A stretch of DNA of 64,000 nt from Bacillus pumilus (GTDB lineage Bacteria; Bacillota; Bacilli; Bacillales; Bacillaceae). Positions 42,461 to 51,406 of this stretch are shown here, in pieces. The stretch covers positions 620,001 to 684,000 of the forward strand of contig NZ_CP027116.1 of NCBI RefSeq assembly GCF_003431975.1, in the 5' to 3' direction. Position numbers and translations under genes: made by a program. The notes below the pieces were generated by a model that had not been told where the DNA came from, made no database searches, and worked only from the letters and a program-made list of their open reading frames with translations. Position 1 is the stretch's first letter, and every line of letters begins with the position of its first letter.

Positions 42461-43660
42461 ATGAAAAACAAATCATTTTACTTTTTATTAGGGGGACAAT
42501 CCCTAGCTAATTTTGGGGATTCGCTATATGTCCTCGTTCTAACCATCCTGACATATCAATTAACAAATTCTACACTGATTGCTTCAATGGTGGCTGTCTC
42601 GCAGTTTGTTGGACAAGCACTTGGAGCGGTACTTATTCCTTTCTTTATGTACCAATTTAAGCTAAAAAGATTCATTATCTATTTGCAAATGTGTCAAATT
42701 GCTTTCTTCGGCTGCTTGATTTTCATTTATATTCTACAATTATCAACTTTTACTATTCCTTTCTTTTTTATTATTGTATTTTTCCTTTCTTTGATAGATG
42801 GAGGAACGATTCCTGTTCGAAATTCGATGATCCCGCGTTTAGTAGAAAAGAATTTTTTACTAAAAGCTAATAGTTACATCTTAACTTCTGACCAAATGGT
42901 CCTTTTACTAGGCTGGCTGTTAGGAGGGCTGTTTATTGGCATTCTTGGACCACAGTTTCTCCTATTGACGACACTTGTTTTATACAGTTTGTCGCTCATA
43001 TCTATGCTCTTTATCATTGATACTGGGGCTGCAGCTAAACAAGAGCAACAGTCTGAATCATTTACTACAAGGGTCTTTTCAGGATGGAAGCTCATGTATG
43101 CAAAGCCTACTATTCGAACATTAACGATTTTAGAAATGCTGTCCATGAGTGGTAGAAGTATATGGACTGGTGCCATTATTCTTGTGTATGTCACAGAAGT
43201 CTTACACCAGCCAGAAACATGGTGGGGCTTTATTAACGCAAGCTATTTTGGCGGGACCATTCTAGGCGGCCTACTCGTACTGCGGTTCGCAAAACATGTG
43301 GAACAGCGTTTGTTTGATCACATTTTTTACAGTTCGGTGATCGTTGCTGTGCTAACCCTTTGTTTAGGATTGAATCATTCTGCGTGGATGAGTTTGTTGT
43401 TTGTTTTTTTATTAGGACCAGCCTTTCAGCTTCGCAGTATTTCCATTCGTACCTATGTACAAGATACATTGAGTGAAATTGAATTGCCTAAAATACTATC
43501 AGCTCAACATACACTATCAACTTTTATATATGGAATGTCTATCCTCGTTATGAGCACCATGACCGATCTCTTTGGGGCAAGAGTCGTCTTTTTTATAAAC
43601 GTTGCCCTGTTTACTGTGTCGGCCTTCCTAGCGTCTAAATTAAAAAATGAACATATTTAG
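42461..43660 (+). CDS. MFS transporter (MFS_3 type), probably part of the ami locus
   Basis: A 399-residue major facilitator with about ten to twelve helices, of the type that includes macrolide and siderophore exporters. The start GGQSLANFGDSLYVLVLTIL and GTIPVRNSMIPRLVEKNFLL in the cytoplasmic loop are typical. ATG 42461 follows TGGAGA; the longer frame from 42428 is less likely. It is a candidate exporter of the cluster product or precursor. It is 91 bases before the first NRPS gene, on the same strand, with no clear terminator between. Its substrate is inferred from position only. Confidence 0.7.
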   Translation: MKNKSFYFLLGGQSLANFGDSLYVLVLTILTYQLTNSTLIASMVAVSQFVGQALGAVLIPFFMYQFKLKRFIIYLQMCQIAFFGCLIFIYILQLSTFTIPFFFIIVFFLSLIDGGTIPVRNSMIPRLVEKNFLLKANSYILTSDQMVLLLGWLLGGLFIGILGPQFLLLTTLVLYSLSLISMLFIIDTGAAAKQEQQSESFTTRVFSGWKLMYAKPTIRTLTILEMLSMSGRSIWTGAIILVYVTEVLHQPETWWGFINASYFGGTILGGLLVLRFAKHVEQRLFDHIFYSSVIVAVLTLCLGLNHSAWMSLLFVFLLGPAFQLRSISIRTYVQDTLSEIELPKILSAQHTLSTFIYGMSILVMSTMTDLFGARVVFFINVALFTVSAFLASKLKNEHI

Positions 43661-43677
43661 ACATTTTATCTCAATTA

Positions 43678-43706
43678 TTTACAAAAATACCATTATATGA
43701 TTTAAT
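43678..43706 (+). promoter_or_regulatory. Candidate promoter of the ami NRPS/PKS operon
   Basis: TTTACA (43678-43683) and TTTAAT (43701-43706) lie 17 bases apart, 45 bases before the TTG start of the first NRPS. The match is moderate and the surrounding sequence is AT-rich, so other -10 choices exist. Confidence 0.4.
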
Positions 43707-43751
43707 ATGTTCGTAGAAATGTTAACTATATGAAAAGTAGAGGTGGCGTAA

Positions 43752-46700
43752 TTGACTAGTAGTTTAGTATATTGGCCATTAACACATCCGCAGCGGCGCG
43801 TGATGAACATGGAAACTTTTTATCCAGAAACACCGATCAATCATATTGGCGGGATCATTTTCGTCAATGGGCCGTTGCAGCTCGATAAACTGAAGCAGGC
43901 CATTGCATCTTGTATCATAATGACAGAATCACTTCGTCTCAAGCTAATAGAGAAAGATGGCGAAACGCTTCAATACGTTGACCCAAACACCGATCACACT
44001 ATTCCTACCTATGAGTTTTCCACACAAGAAGACATGCTAAAATGGGCCGAAAAAGCCTTCAAAACACCATTTCAATTAACAGAAACCTCTCTCGCCGAAT
44101 TTGCGGTACTAAAAATCGGTGAACAACAATCCGGTTATTTCATCAAATGCCATCATACAGTAGCAGATGGATGGTCGATGAAAGTAATCATCGATAAAAT
44201 TAGCCAGCTTTACACTGCTCTTACCCAAAGCTCCTCTATCGAACAAGAAGCAGACAATCATTCTGTATTTATTGATAAAGAATCAAAATATAGGAACTCC
44301 CCAAGATTTAAAAAAGATCAGCAATTTTGGAAAGAAGCATTATCTGATGTGTCTAATAGTTATTTGGTACAGGGAACTGAACAAATCAAAGGCCATCGGC
44401 AAAGCCATTACCTTGATCGCCAACTCTCAGAACGAATCTATGAATTTATAGATACCCATCATTGTTCAATCAACTCTTTATTTACTTTAGGACTTTTCAT
44501 TTACTTGCATAAAAGATACCAGCAAAAAGATTTTATTATTGGGACGCCAGTTCTCAATCGTTCCGGACAAAAGGAAAAAGCCACGTCCGGTATGACCGTG
44601 AGTACAATGCCATACCGAATGAAGGTGGATCCTCATCTATCTTTGTTAGAAAGTTTAACAGACGTTCAAAAAAGCTATAAGGCTTACTTCCTGCATCAGC
44701 GTTATCCCTATGATGCACTTGTCAAAGATTTAGAGCTTGCAAAAGCAGGGTATGATCAGCTTTTTCAAATCTATATCAACTCCTACAGCACAAATATGGT
44801 GCAGGAGATGGAAGGATACAAAGTTGAATACATAGAGCTTTACAATGGCTTCCAGCCCTATGGCTTACAAGTTGCTGTGAAAGAATGGGATGAAAAAGGG
44901 CAAATCGAGCTTCAATATGACTACAAGACCTCAGATTACAGCAATGAAGATATCGACTTTCTACACGAAAGAATGCTTCTCTTCGTCGAAACCATACTTG
45001 CTCAGCCAAAGCAGCTGTTAAAAGACATACTTCTCATGACAGAAGACGAGGAACACCGGGAGCTATATCAATGGAACGATACAGGCGTGCAATTTCCACA
45101 GAAACAAAAAATCCATGAATTGATCACAAACATGTCAACGTCTTCTCCTGATCGAATTGCACTTCAGGACGGATCTTATAGCATGACATACGGTGAACTT
45201 GAGAGAAAAACCAATCAAATGGCGCATTTTCTTCAAACACATGGCTTACAAAGACATGACTTTGTTGCCGTATGTATGAATCATTCACCAGAACTGATTG
45301 TGCTGCTGCTGGGGATTTTAAAGGCTGGAGGCGCATATGTACCGATTGATCCTGAGTATCCAGAGGAACGCATTCAGTTTATTTTGGATGACAGCCAGGC
45401 AAAGCTGTTTTTCACAAATGACGCATCTGCATACCAATTTAATGGCGATACGTACAATATCAGCAGCGTGTGGAATCAGCTCGCTCAGTATAATGAGGAA
45501 CATTCATTCACTGGGAATGATGAAGACGTCGCATATATGATTTATACGTCTGGCTCTACAGGACAGCCAAAGGGAGTCATGATTGAGCACGGAAGCTTAG
45601 TGAACTATATTATGTCTGCTAAAACACACTATACTGATTCACCAGATGATCACTTTGCCTTGTATTCATCCATTGCATTTGATTTAACTGTGACATCCAT
45701 TTATACGCCATTGGTCATTGGCAGTACAGTGGTGATCTATCGTCAAGAGGATCAGTCAGGCTTTTTATTAGAACATATTTTGCTTGATCAAAAAGCAAAA
45801 GTCATTAAGCTGACACCAGCTCATATGGCACTATTAACTGATGCTGCACTTTCTCAATCAGTTGTGAAACGGATGATTGTGGGCGGAGAACAATTATCGA
45901 CCGCTTTGGCCAAAAGAATCACAGAGGCAAGTGATGGAAGGATATCCATCTTTAATGAATATGGACCAACTGAAGCAACCGTTGGCTGTATGATTCATCA
46001 ATTCCATCAAGATGATGGAGGGACATCGGTGTCAATTGGTGTGCCAATGCCCAATACAGAGATCTACCTTTTAGATGAGAATCAGCAAGCTGTACTGCCT
46101 GGGACAGTGGGAGAAATCTATATATCAGGTGCAGGGGTTGGCAGAGGGTATTGGCAAAGACCTGATTTGCAGGAATCACGCTTTTTGCCCAATCCATTTG
46201 TAAACGGCCACCGCATGTATCGAACAGGTGATATCGCCAAACGAGCAAATGATGGAAAGATTGATTACATTGGCCGAATCGATCATCAAATCAAGCTGCG
46301 CGGCTACCGGATTGAGCTCGGTGAAATTGAACTTGCATTGATGGCACTTGAAGAAGTTGATAAAGCAGCTGTTATTGATCTAACCGATGAATCAGGAGAA
46401 AAACAGCTGGCTGCCTATATTGAATTAAAAGAAAAAAAGACGACATCCTTTTTACTGAGAAAGAAATTATCAGATCAGCTTCCAGCTTATATGGTCCCTG
46501 CCTATTTTGTTGTACTAGACGAGCTCCCGCTCACTCAAAACGGAAAAATCGATCGGACGGCACTGCCTGATCCATTGCTGTCTCAAGAAACAGCTGTTGA
46601 GTGGTCCAAGGAAACAGCGGACATTGAAGAGATCATCATAAATACAGCAAAAGACATCTTAGGGCATGAAACAATCGAACCGGCTGATCATTTTTATCAG

Positions 46701-48218
46701 CTTGGCGGAGATTCCATTAAGGCGATTCAATTTATTGCGAAGCTAAAAGACAAAGGACTCTATTTAAAGACAAAGGATCTTTTTACTTATCCCATTTTTA
46801 GAGAAATGGCACAAGTGGTTCAACAGGAACCTGTTATACATATCTCACAAGAGCAAGCTGTGGGTGATGTGAAATCGATCCCAATTATCGAATGGTTCTG
46901 GTCCCAGCGGTTAAAAGATGAACATTTTTGGCATCAATCCATCATTGTTCATTCAAAGAAAAAGATGGATGAAACTATCGTGCAGAAAGCTCTCAAAGAG
47001 CTTGTCATTCACCACGACGGACTAAGGTTAAAAGTACATGAGGCAACAAACACACTCTATTATGATGAAGACATTCAAGAGATTCCGCTGATGATTCACG
47101 ATTTCACAGCACTGTCAGAAGAGAATGTGGAAGAAACGTTACAAAAAGTAGGATATCAGGTCAAGCAAAGGACTCATCTTTATCAAGGACCATTGATTCA
47201 GGCGGCGCTATGTCAAACTGATTCTCAATCACATCTCATCTTTGCCGCCCATCATCTATTAGCTGACGGTATGTCTTGGCAAATTCTTGTGGAGGACTTG
47301 ATTCAATTATTGCATGCAGAGAAGGTTACAGCAGAAGTACTGCCGTCTAAAACCCATTCCTATCAAACATTTGCCGAGCGGGTGAATCAGTATGCAGGAT
47401 CAGAGGGTGTAAAAGAGTCGGTCAGCTATTGGCAAAAAGCGGTGCAAAATATTCAGCCTCTGTATCCAGTTTCCTCAAATGAGGGATATGTCAGAGACGC
47501 AATCAAATTAACCAACGCATTATCAGTGGAACTCACGAATCAATTGCTCAATCAAGCGAATCAAGCGTATCAAACGCAGCCGCATGAACTGTTAATTTCA
47601 GCCTTGACGCAAGCCTGTTATCAGCAAACGAATCAAGAGCGGATTTCTTTGGAATTAGAAGGTCATGGCAGGGATGCTGTAGAGGATGAGATCGATGTAT
47701 CTAGAACGTTCGGCTGGTTCACCACCATCTATCCTGTGAATGTTCATGTGTCTGAATCTCTTTCAGATCACATACGTGTTGTCAAAGAAACGATACGAGA
47801 AGTGCCAAATAAAGGTGCAGACTATGGGCTGTTGTCACTCATCAATCAGCAGCTTCCTCCTCATTCAGCACCACAATTACGTTTTAACTATCTAGGTGAA
47901 ATTGATCAAGTGCTTAAACAATCATCTGATTATGAGATGTCTTACTTTACATCGGGGATTGACTCGTCATTGGATAATCCATTAACAACCGTCATCGATA
48001 TGGTCGCTACCATCAAGGGTGGTCAGCTGATTTTCCATCTTTCTTTCAGCGAAAAACAGCTGTGTGAAACAGATATGACGCAGCTATTGCAAGCGGTAGA
48101 ACAGCAAATTGAGCGTCTTGTACAGCATTGCTTAGAGAAAGAAGGAATCGAATTTACACCGTCTGATTTTGAAACAGTGGATATGTCCCTTGAAGAAATG
48201 GATTCATTATTTACATGA
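43752..48218 (+). CDS. amiA: NRPS, C-A(Asn)-T-E, prodrug cap module
   Basis: A 1488-residue nonribosomal peptide synthetase. The condensation domain (1-430) has HHTVADG at 134-140 and, being first in the cluster, probably adds a fatty acyl group. The adenylation domain (about 455-960) has YTSGSTGQPKG and NEYGPTEATVG; its pocket residues read D-L-T-K-I-G-E-V-G, the asparagine code. The carrier domain Ser is 988 (GGDSIKA). The epimerization domain (about 1045-1480) has HHLLADG at 1167-1173, EGHGRD and FNYLGE. It should make acyl-D-Asn, the cap later cut off by the next gene product. TTG 43752 follows GAGGTGG. The letter A follows the published ami order as I recall it. Confidence 0.85.
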   Translation: MTSSLVYWPLTHPQRRVMNMETFYPETPINHIGGIIFVNGPLQLDKLKQAIASCIIMTESLRLKLIEKDGETLQYVDPNTDHTIPTYEFSTQEDMLKWAEKAFKTPFQLTETSLAEFAVLKIGEQQSGYFIKCHHTVADGWSMKVIIDKISQLYTALTQSSSIEQEADNHSVFIDKESKYRNSPRFKKDQQFWKEALSDVSNSYLVQGTEQIKGHRQSHYLDRQLSERIYEFIDTHHCSINSLFTLGLFIYLHKRYQQKDFIIGTPVLNRSGQKEKATSGMTVSTMPYRMKVDPHLSLLESLTDVQKSYKAYFLHQRYPYDALVKDLELAKAGYDQLFQIYINSYSTNMVQEMEGYKVEYIELYNGFQPYGLQVAVKEWDEKGQIELQYDYKTSDYSNEDIDFLHERMLLFVETILAQPKQLLKDILLMTEDEEHRELYQWNDTGVQFPQKQKIHELITNMSTSSPDRIALQDGSYSMTYGELERKTNQMAHFLQTHGLQRHDFVAVCMNHSPELIVLLLGILKAGGAYVPIDPEYPEERIQFILDDSQAKLFFTNDASAYQFNGDTYNISSVWNQLAQYNEEHSFTGNDEDVAYMIYTSGSTGQPKGVMIEHGSLVNYIMSAKTHYTDSPDDHFALYSSIAFDLTVTSIYTPLVIGSTVVIYRQEDQSGFLLEHILLDQKAKVIKLTPAHMALLTDAALSQSVVKRMIVGGEQLSTALAKRITEASDGRISIFNEYGPTEATVGCMIHQFHQDDGGTSVSIGVPMPNTEIYLLDENQQAVLPGTVGEIYISGAGVGRGYWQRPDLQESRFLPNPFVNGHRMYRTGDIAKRANDGKIDYIGRIDHQIKLRGYRIELGEIELALMALEEVDKAAVIDLTDESGEKQLAAYIELKEKKTTSFLLRKKLSDQLPAYMVPAYFVVLDELPLTQNGKIDRTALPDPLLSQETAVEWSKETADIEEIIINTAKDILGHETIEPADHFYQLGGDSIKAIQFIAKLKDKGLYLKTKDLFTYPIFREMAQVVQQEPVIHISQEQAVGDVKSIPIIEWFWSQRLKDEHFWHQSIIVHSKKKMDETIVQKALKELVIHHDGLRLKVHEATNTLYYDEDIQEIPLMIHDFTALSEENVEETLQKVGYQVKQRTHLYQGPLIQAALCQTDSQSHLIFAAHHLLADGMSWQILVEDLIQLLHAEKVTAEVLPSKTHSYQTFAERVNQYAGSEGVKESVSYWQKAVQNIQPLYPVSSNEGYVRDAIKLTNALSVELTNQLLNQANQAYQTQPHELLISALTQACYQQTNQERISLELEGHGRDAVEDEIDVSRTFGWFTTIYPVNVHVSESLSDHIRVVKETIREVPNKGADYGLLSLINQQLPPHSAPQLRFNYLGEIDQVLKQSSDYEMSYFTSGIDSSLDNPLTTVIDMVATIKGGQLIFHLSFSEKQLCETDMTQLLQAVEQQIERLVQHCLEKEGIEFTPSDFETVDMSLEEMDSLFT

Positions 48219-49756
48219 GGAAAAATCAGTATGTTATGTATCTGTCATTTTTATTAGCGATCTTATGGATAAGCAGCTTTGCCGGGGGGATACATGCAAA
48301 AGCAGTGATTTCATCTAAAGCCATTGATCAAGTGATCGAGCAACAGATGGAGCTTGGACGCATTCCAGGCATGTCCGTTGTGGTTGTGAAAAAGGACGAA
48401 ATGGTGTATCAAAAAGGCTTTGGATATGCGGATCGAAAGAAAAAGAAGCAAGTGACAGCTAGCACTTTCTTTGAAATTGGATCTACATCAAAAGCGTTTA
48501 CCGCTCTTGCGATTGTGGAGTTAGAGAAGCAAGGAAAACTTCATTTAAAAGACCCGGTGAGCAGCTATATTCCAGGTTTTTTTCCAACATACAATGGAAA
48601 GCCTCAGCGTTTAACGGTGGAGCAATTCATGCATCACACAAGCGGCATTCCCTTTCAATCTATTGCGCTGATCCAGCCTGATACTGCAAAGGATGCATTG
48701 AAAAAAACAGTTGATCAGCTGAAATCAATCGAGCTTAATCGTAAGCCAGGCAGTTCCTTTGAATATGCGACCATCAACTATGATGTCCTTGGTCTCATCA
48801 TTGAAAATGTAACAGGAACATCGTATGAGGCTTATATGAAAGAGCTGTTTAAAAGGCATCATCTTGACCAAACGGAGGCTGGGCTAAAGCGGATGAAATC
48901 CGGTGCCGTCTCAGAAGGATTTAAACTGCAATTCCTTGCTCCGCATGCTTTTAAAGCACCAGAATATCGAGGCAACACCCCTGCAGGCTATATTGTGATG
49001 AATAGTCAGGATGTGGGGACTTGGCTGCAATATCAATTGACCGATTCAACTTGGTCTCGCTTTGTAAAAAATCCTGATCACTTAACTGTGAATGTCCCAG
49101 AAGAAGGGAAGCATGTCTATTACAATGCCGGCTGGTATATAGAAAAGGCGCATGAGCAGGTGGACTCGCTTTTTCATGCAGGCTCTAACCCAAACTATTC
49201 ATCATTTTTTCTGATCCAGCCAAAAGAAGGGATTGCGATCGGAGTGTTAGCAAATATGAATAGTAGCTACTCAGAGCAAACGGCACGTCTTATTGCCAAA
49301 ACGATCACAGGCACAAATGAAGAAGCAGAGTCATCAATGGATCCTTTTCAGCTCATTGATCAATTGAGCCTTGGTGCCACATGTCTTTTCATTTTGCTGC
49401 AAATAGTATCTATCGTGCGTTTTATCAAGTGGAAAAAGCGTGTAAGAAACGGCGCTTTCGTTCGCAGGGACATGTCACTTCGCGTTTGGCTGAAAAGTAG
49501 CGGCTGGGTGCTGCTGCTAATTGGGATATTGCTCCTGCCAATGATTGTTGCGCAGCTAGCCTTTAATGGGCTGCCTTGGAAAATGACTTTTGTATGGGGA
49601 CCTTCCTCTCTCATTGAATTAGCGATTTCTTATTATTTGTTTTTCATATGGTTTTGTACGATTGGTTTCATCAAAGGATTTATGGTGACATCTCATGCTG
49701 GAAAGAGAGGAAAAAAAGATGACCGTCAAACAGATTTCGGGCATTCATCCTTATAA
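48215..49756 (+). CDS. amiB: S12 prodrug-activating D-Asn peptidase (ClbP/ZmaM/XcnG-like)
   Basis: A 513-residue membrane peptidase of the beta-lactamase S12 family. A signal peptide (1-30) precedes the catalytic domain, with Ser90 and Lys93 (STSK), Tyr184 (FEYATINYDVLG) and H321-A-G. Three C-terminal membrane helices (about 385-405, 428-450, 465-490) match ClbP, ZmaM and XcnG, which remove an N-acyl-D-Asn cap during export. The residue two after Tyr is Thr, where the common YxN has Asn. ATG overlaps the amiA stop by four bases (ATGA). Best reading: cuts the acyl-D-Asn cap from preamicoumacin outside the cytoplasmic membrane. Confidence 0.87.
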   Translation: MRKNQYVMYLSFLLAILWISSFAGGIHAKAVISSKAIDQVIEQQMELGRIPGMSVVVVKKDEMVYQKGFGYADRKKKKQVTASTFFEIGSTSKAFTALAIVELEKQGKLHLKDPVSSYIPGFFPTYNGKPQRLTVEQFMHHTSGIPFQSIALIQPDTAKDALKKTVDQLKSIELNRKPGSSFEYATINYDVLGLIIENVTGTSYEAYMKELFKRHHLDQTEAGLKRMKSGAVSEGFKLQFLAPHAFKAPEYRGNTPAGYIVMNSQDVGTWLQYQLTDSTWSRFVKNPDHLTVNVPEEGKHVYYNAGWYIEKAHEQVDSLFHAGSNPNYSSFFLIQPKEGIAIGVLANMNSSYSEQTARLIAKTITGTNEEAESSMDPFQLIDQLSLGATCLFILLQIVSIVRFIKWKKRVRNGAFVRRDMSLRVWLKSSGWVLLLIGILLLPMIVAQLAFNGLPWKMTFVWGPSSLIELAISYYLFFIWFCTIGFIKGFMVTSHAGKRGKKDDRQTDFGHSSL

Positions 49757-50699
49757 TGATTTGTTTTATCGCAGCTGTTTCTTCAATTGCTTTTTTCCAA
49801 TTGTGAAGCTGCACAATCAAGAAGTTTCTCCATACTTATTAAATGATCAATTTGCCTACGGGCTTAAAGAGAATGGTTTGCTACAGATTGACTGGATGCC
49901 GGCACACGATCCAGAAAAAATTATGAATGCACAAGGCATTCAAGTCGAAAAAATGGCGTATTGTCCCAACCTCATTGAAAAGGTCAAGCAAGATGTGACA
50001 TGTGACCGCCCGGTAATCGTTTGGGTAGACCCTTACGTTCAGCGAGGCAGAAAAGAGTATTTGACAACCCATAGCCGTCATTCCATTTTAATCACTGGGT
50101 TCGATGAAAATCAGCAAATCTTTCACGTATTAGAGAATCGGCATTTAGATAATTTGTCTTATGAGCATCAAGTGCTGTCATTTAAAGATGTACAGAAAGG
50201 GTATGACACCTTTCATGATCATTTTCAGCCGAATGATCAATTTCATTCCTATGCGGCTTTCTACTTTGATCCAGACAAGCTCTCGACTGAGTTATTTAAT
50301 CAAAAAACGACTTATTTCCTGAGAAATATGCTTGGTCAGATAGATGCAATAGAAAAAGGAATCACAGCTCTTGAAACATTTTATGAGCAGTTTTTGCAAT
50401 GGGATGATATTGAGAGGCTCGTGGCGTCTTTCAATCAGATCATCAATACGAAGAAAGTGGAGCTGTATCGACTGAATCTCATCAAAGACGATCTACCTGA
50501 GCTGGTGGGATGGATGGAACGTATTTTAGCAGAATGGGAGAAAGCGAGGCATCAGGCAGCGAAACTCCTTTTTTCAGCTGAGATGTCTAGTAGGTACCAA
50601 GCCAATATCAAAGCTTCTTTAGAACAAATTATTCATGATGAAAAACACTGGCTGGAGGAATTGGAAATGAAATGCAAAAGGGAGTGTGGCGTATCGTGA
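49719..50699 (+). CDS. BtrH-like protein of the ami cluster
   Basis: A 326-residue protein. The N-terminal half resembles the BtrH N-terminal domain: a Cys-rich start (YRSCFFNCFFPIVKL), then VDPYVQRG and HSRHSILITGFDENQQIFHV, where a Cys and a His could form a papain-like pair. The rest is helical. BtrH in butirosin biosynthesis transfers an acyl group from a carrier protein to an amine. Here a transfer or peptidase role in tailoring can only be guessed. It starts at ATG 49719 after AGAGAGGA and overlaps amiB by 38 bases. By order it would be amiC. Confidence 0.7.
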   Translation: MTVKQISGIHPYNDLFYRSCFFNCFFPIVKLHNQEVSPYLLNDQFAYGLKENGLLQIDWMPAHDPEKIMNAQGIQVEKMAYCPNLIEKVKQDVTCDRPVIVWVDPYVQRGRKEYLTTHSRHSILITGFDENQQIFHVLENRHLDNLSYEHQVLSFKDVQKGYDTFHDHFQPNDQFHSYAAFYFDPDKLSTELFNQKTTYFLRNMLGQIDAIEKGITALETFYEQFLQWDDIERLVASFNQIINTKKVELYRLNLIKDDLPELVGWMERILAEWEKARHQAAKLLFSAEMSSRYQANIKASLEQIIHDEKHWLEELEMKCKRECGVS

Positions 50700-51406
50700 A
50701 ATTATTTTGCTTACCGTACGCAGGTGGAGCAAGTACCGTATTCAGTACGTGGAAATCTTATATAGACCGGTCGATAGAAATTCATGCCCTTGAACTCCCT
50801 GGGCACGGGACAAGAATGACAGAGTCTGTTCTAACCGATTTACAGCAGGTCGCAGATGATCTCTATGACCAGGCATCAACCTCCTTAAAAGAAGGAGAGC
50901 CCTATGCCATCTTCGGTCATAGCATGGGAGCCGTCCTTGCATATGAATTACAAAAAAGAATGAAAACAAGGTTAAACAGAGAGCCTGTCCATGTCTTTTA
51001 TTCTGGGCGCTTCCCGCCACATATTCCAGAAAAGAAAGTCTATCATCAGCTGTCAGATTCCAAATTAAAAGAGGCGATCATTGCGATGGGAGGGGTTCCT
51101 GAGGAACTTGCTGATAACCATGCAGTGCTTGATTTCTTTCTGCCGATTTTAAGAGCAGACTTTCAGCTTTTGGAGACCTATTTGTGTGATGAAGTTGTTC
51201 CAGCTGCTTGTCCAATTTCTATTTTTTATGGTACGCGTGATTTGCCTTCTGTGCTGTTTGATTTAGACGATTGGGATCAATATACAAGCGAAGATTGTGC
51301 GTTTTTCGAATTCGATGGAGATCACTTTTTTATTCATTCATTAACAAATGAAGTCGTAGAAAAAATCAATGTCATTTTAAAGCGAATTGGAGTGTTGGAG
51401 AAATGA
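50696..51406 (+). CDS. Type II thioesterase of the ami cluster
   Basis: An alpha/beta hydrolase of 236 residues. It opens with LFCLPYAGGASTVFSTWK, has Ser in FGHSMGAVLAYEL, and the His in DGDHFFI near the end. Type II thioesterases free misloaded acyl groups from carrier proteins. GTG 50696 overlaps the upstream stop as GTGA, which fits coupled translation; an in-frame ATG at 50672 gives eight more residues. By order it would be amiD. Confidence 0.9.
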   Translation: MKLFCLPYAGGASTVFSTWKSYIDRSIEIHALELPGHGTRMTESVLTDLQQVADDLYDQASTSLKEGEPYAIFGHSMGAVLAYELQKRMKTRLNREPVHVFYSGRFPPHIPEKKVYHQLSDSKLKEAIIAMGGVPEELADNHAVLDFFLPILRADFQLLETYLCDEVVPAACPISIFYGTRDLPSVLFDLDDWDQYTSEDCAFFEFDGDHFFIHSLTNEVVEKINVILKRIGVLEK

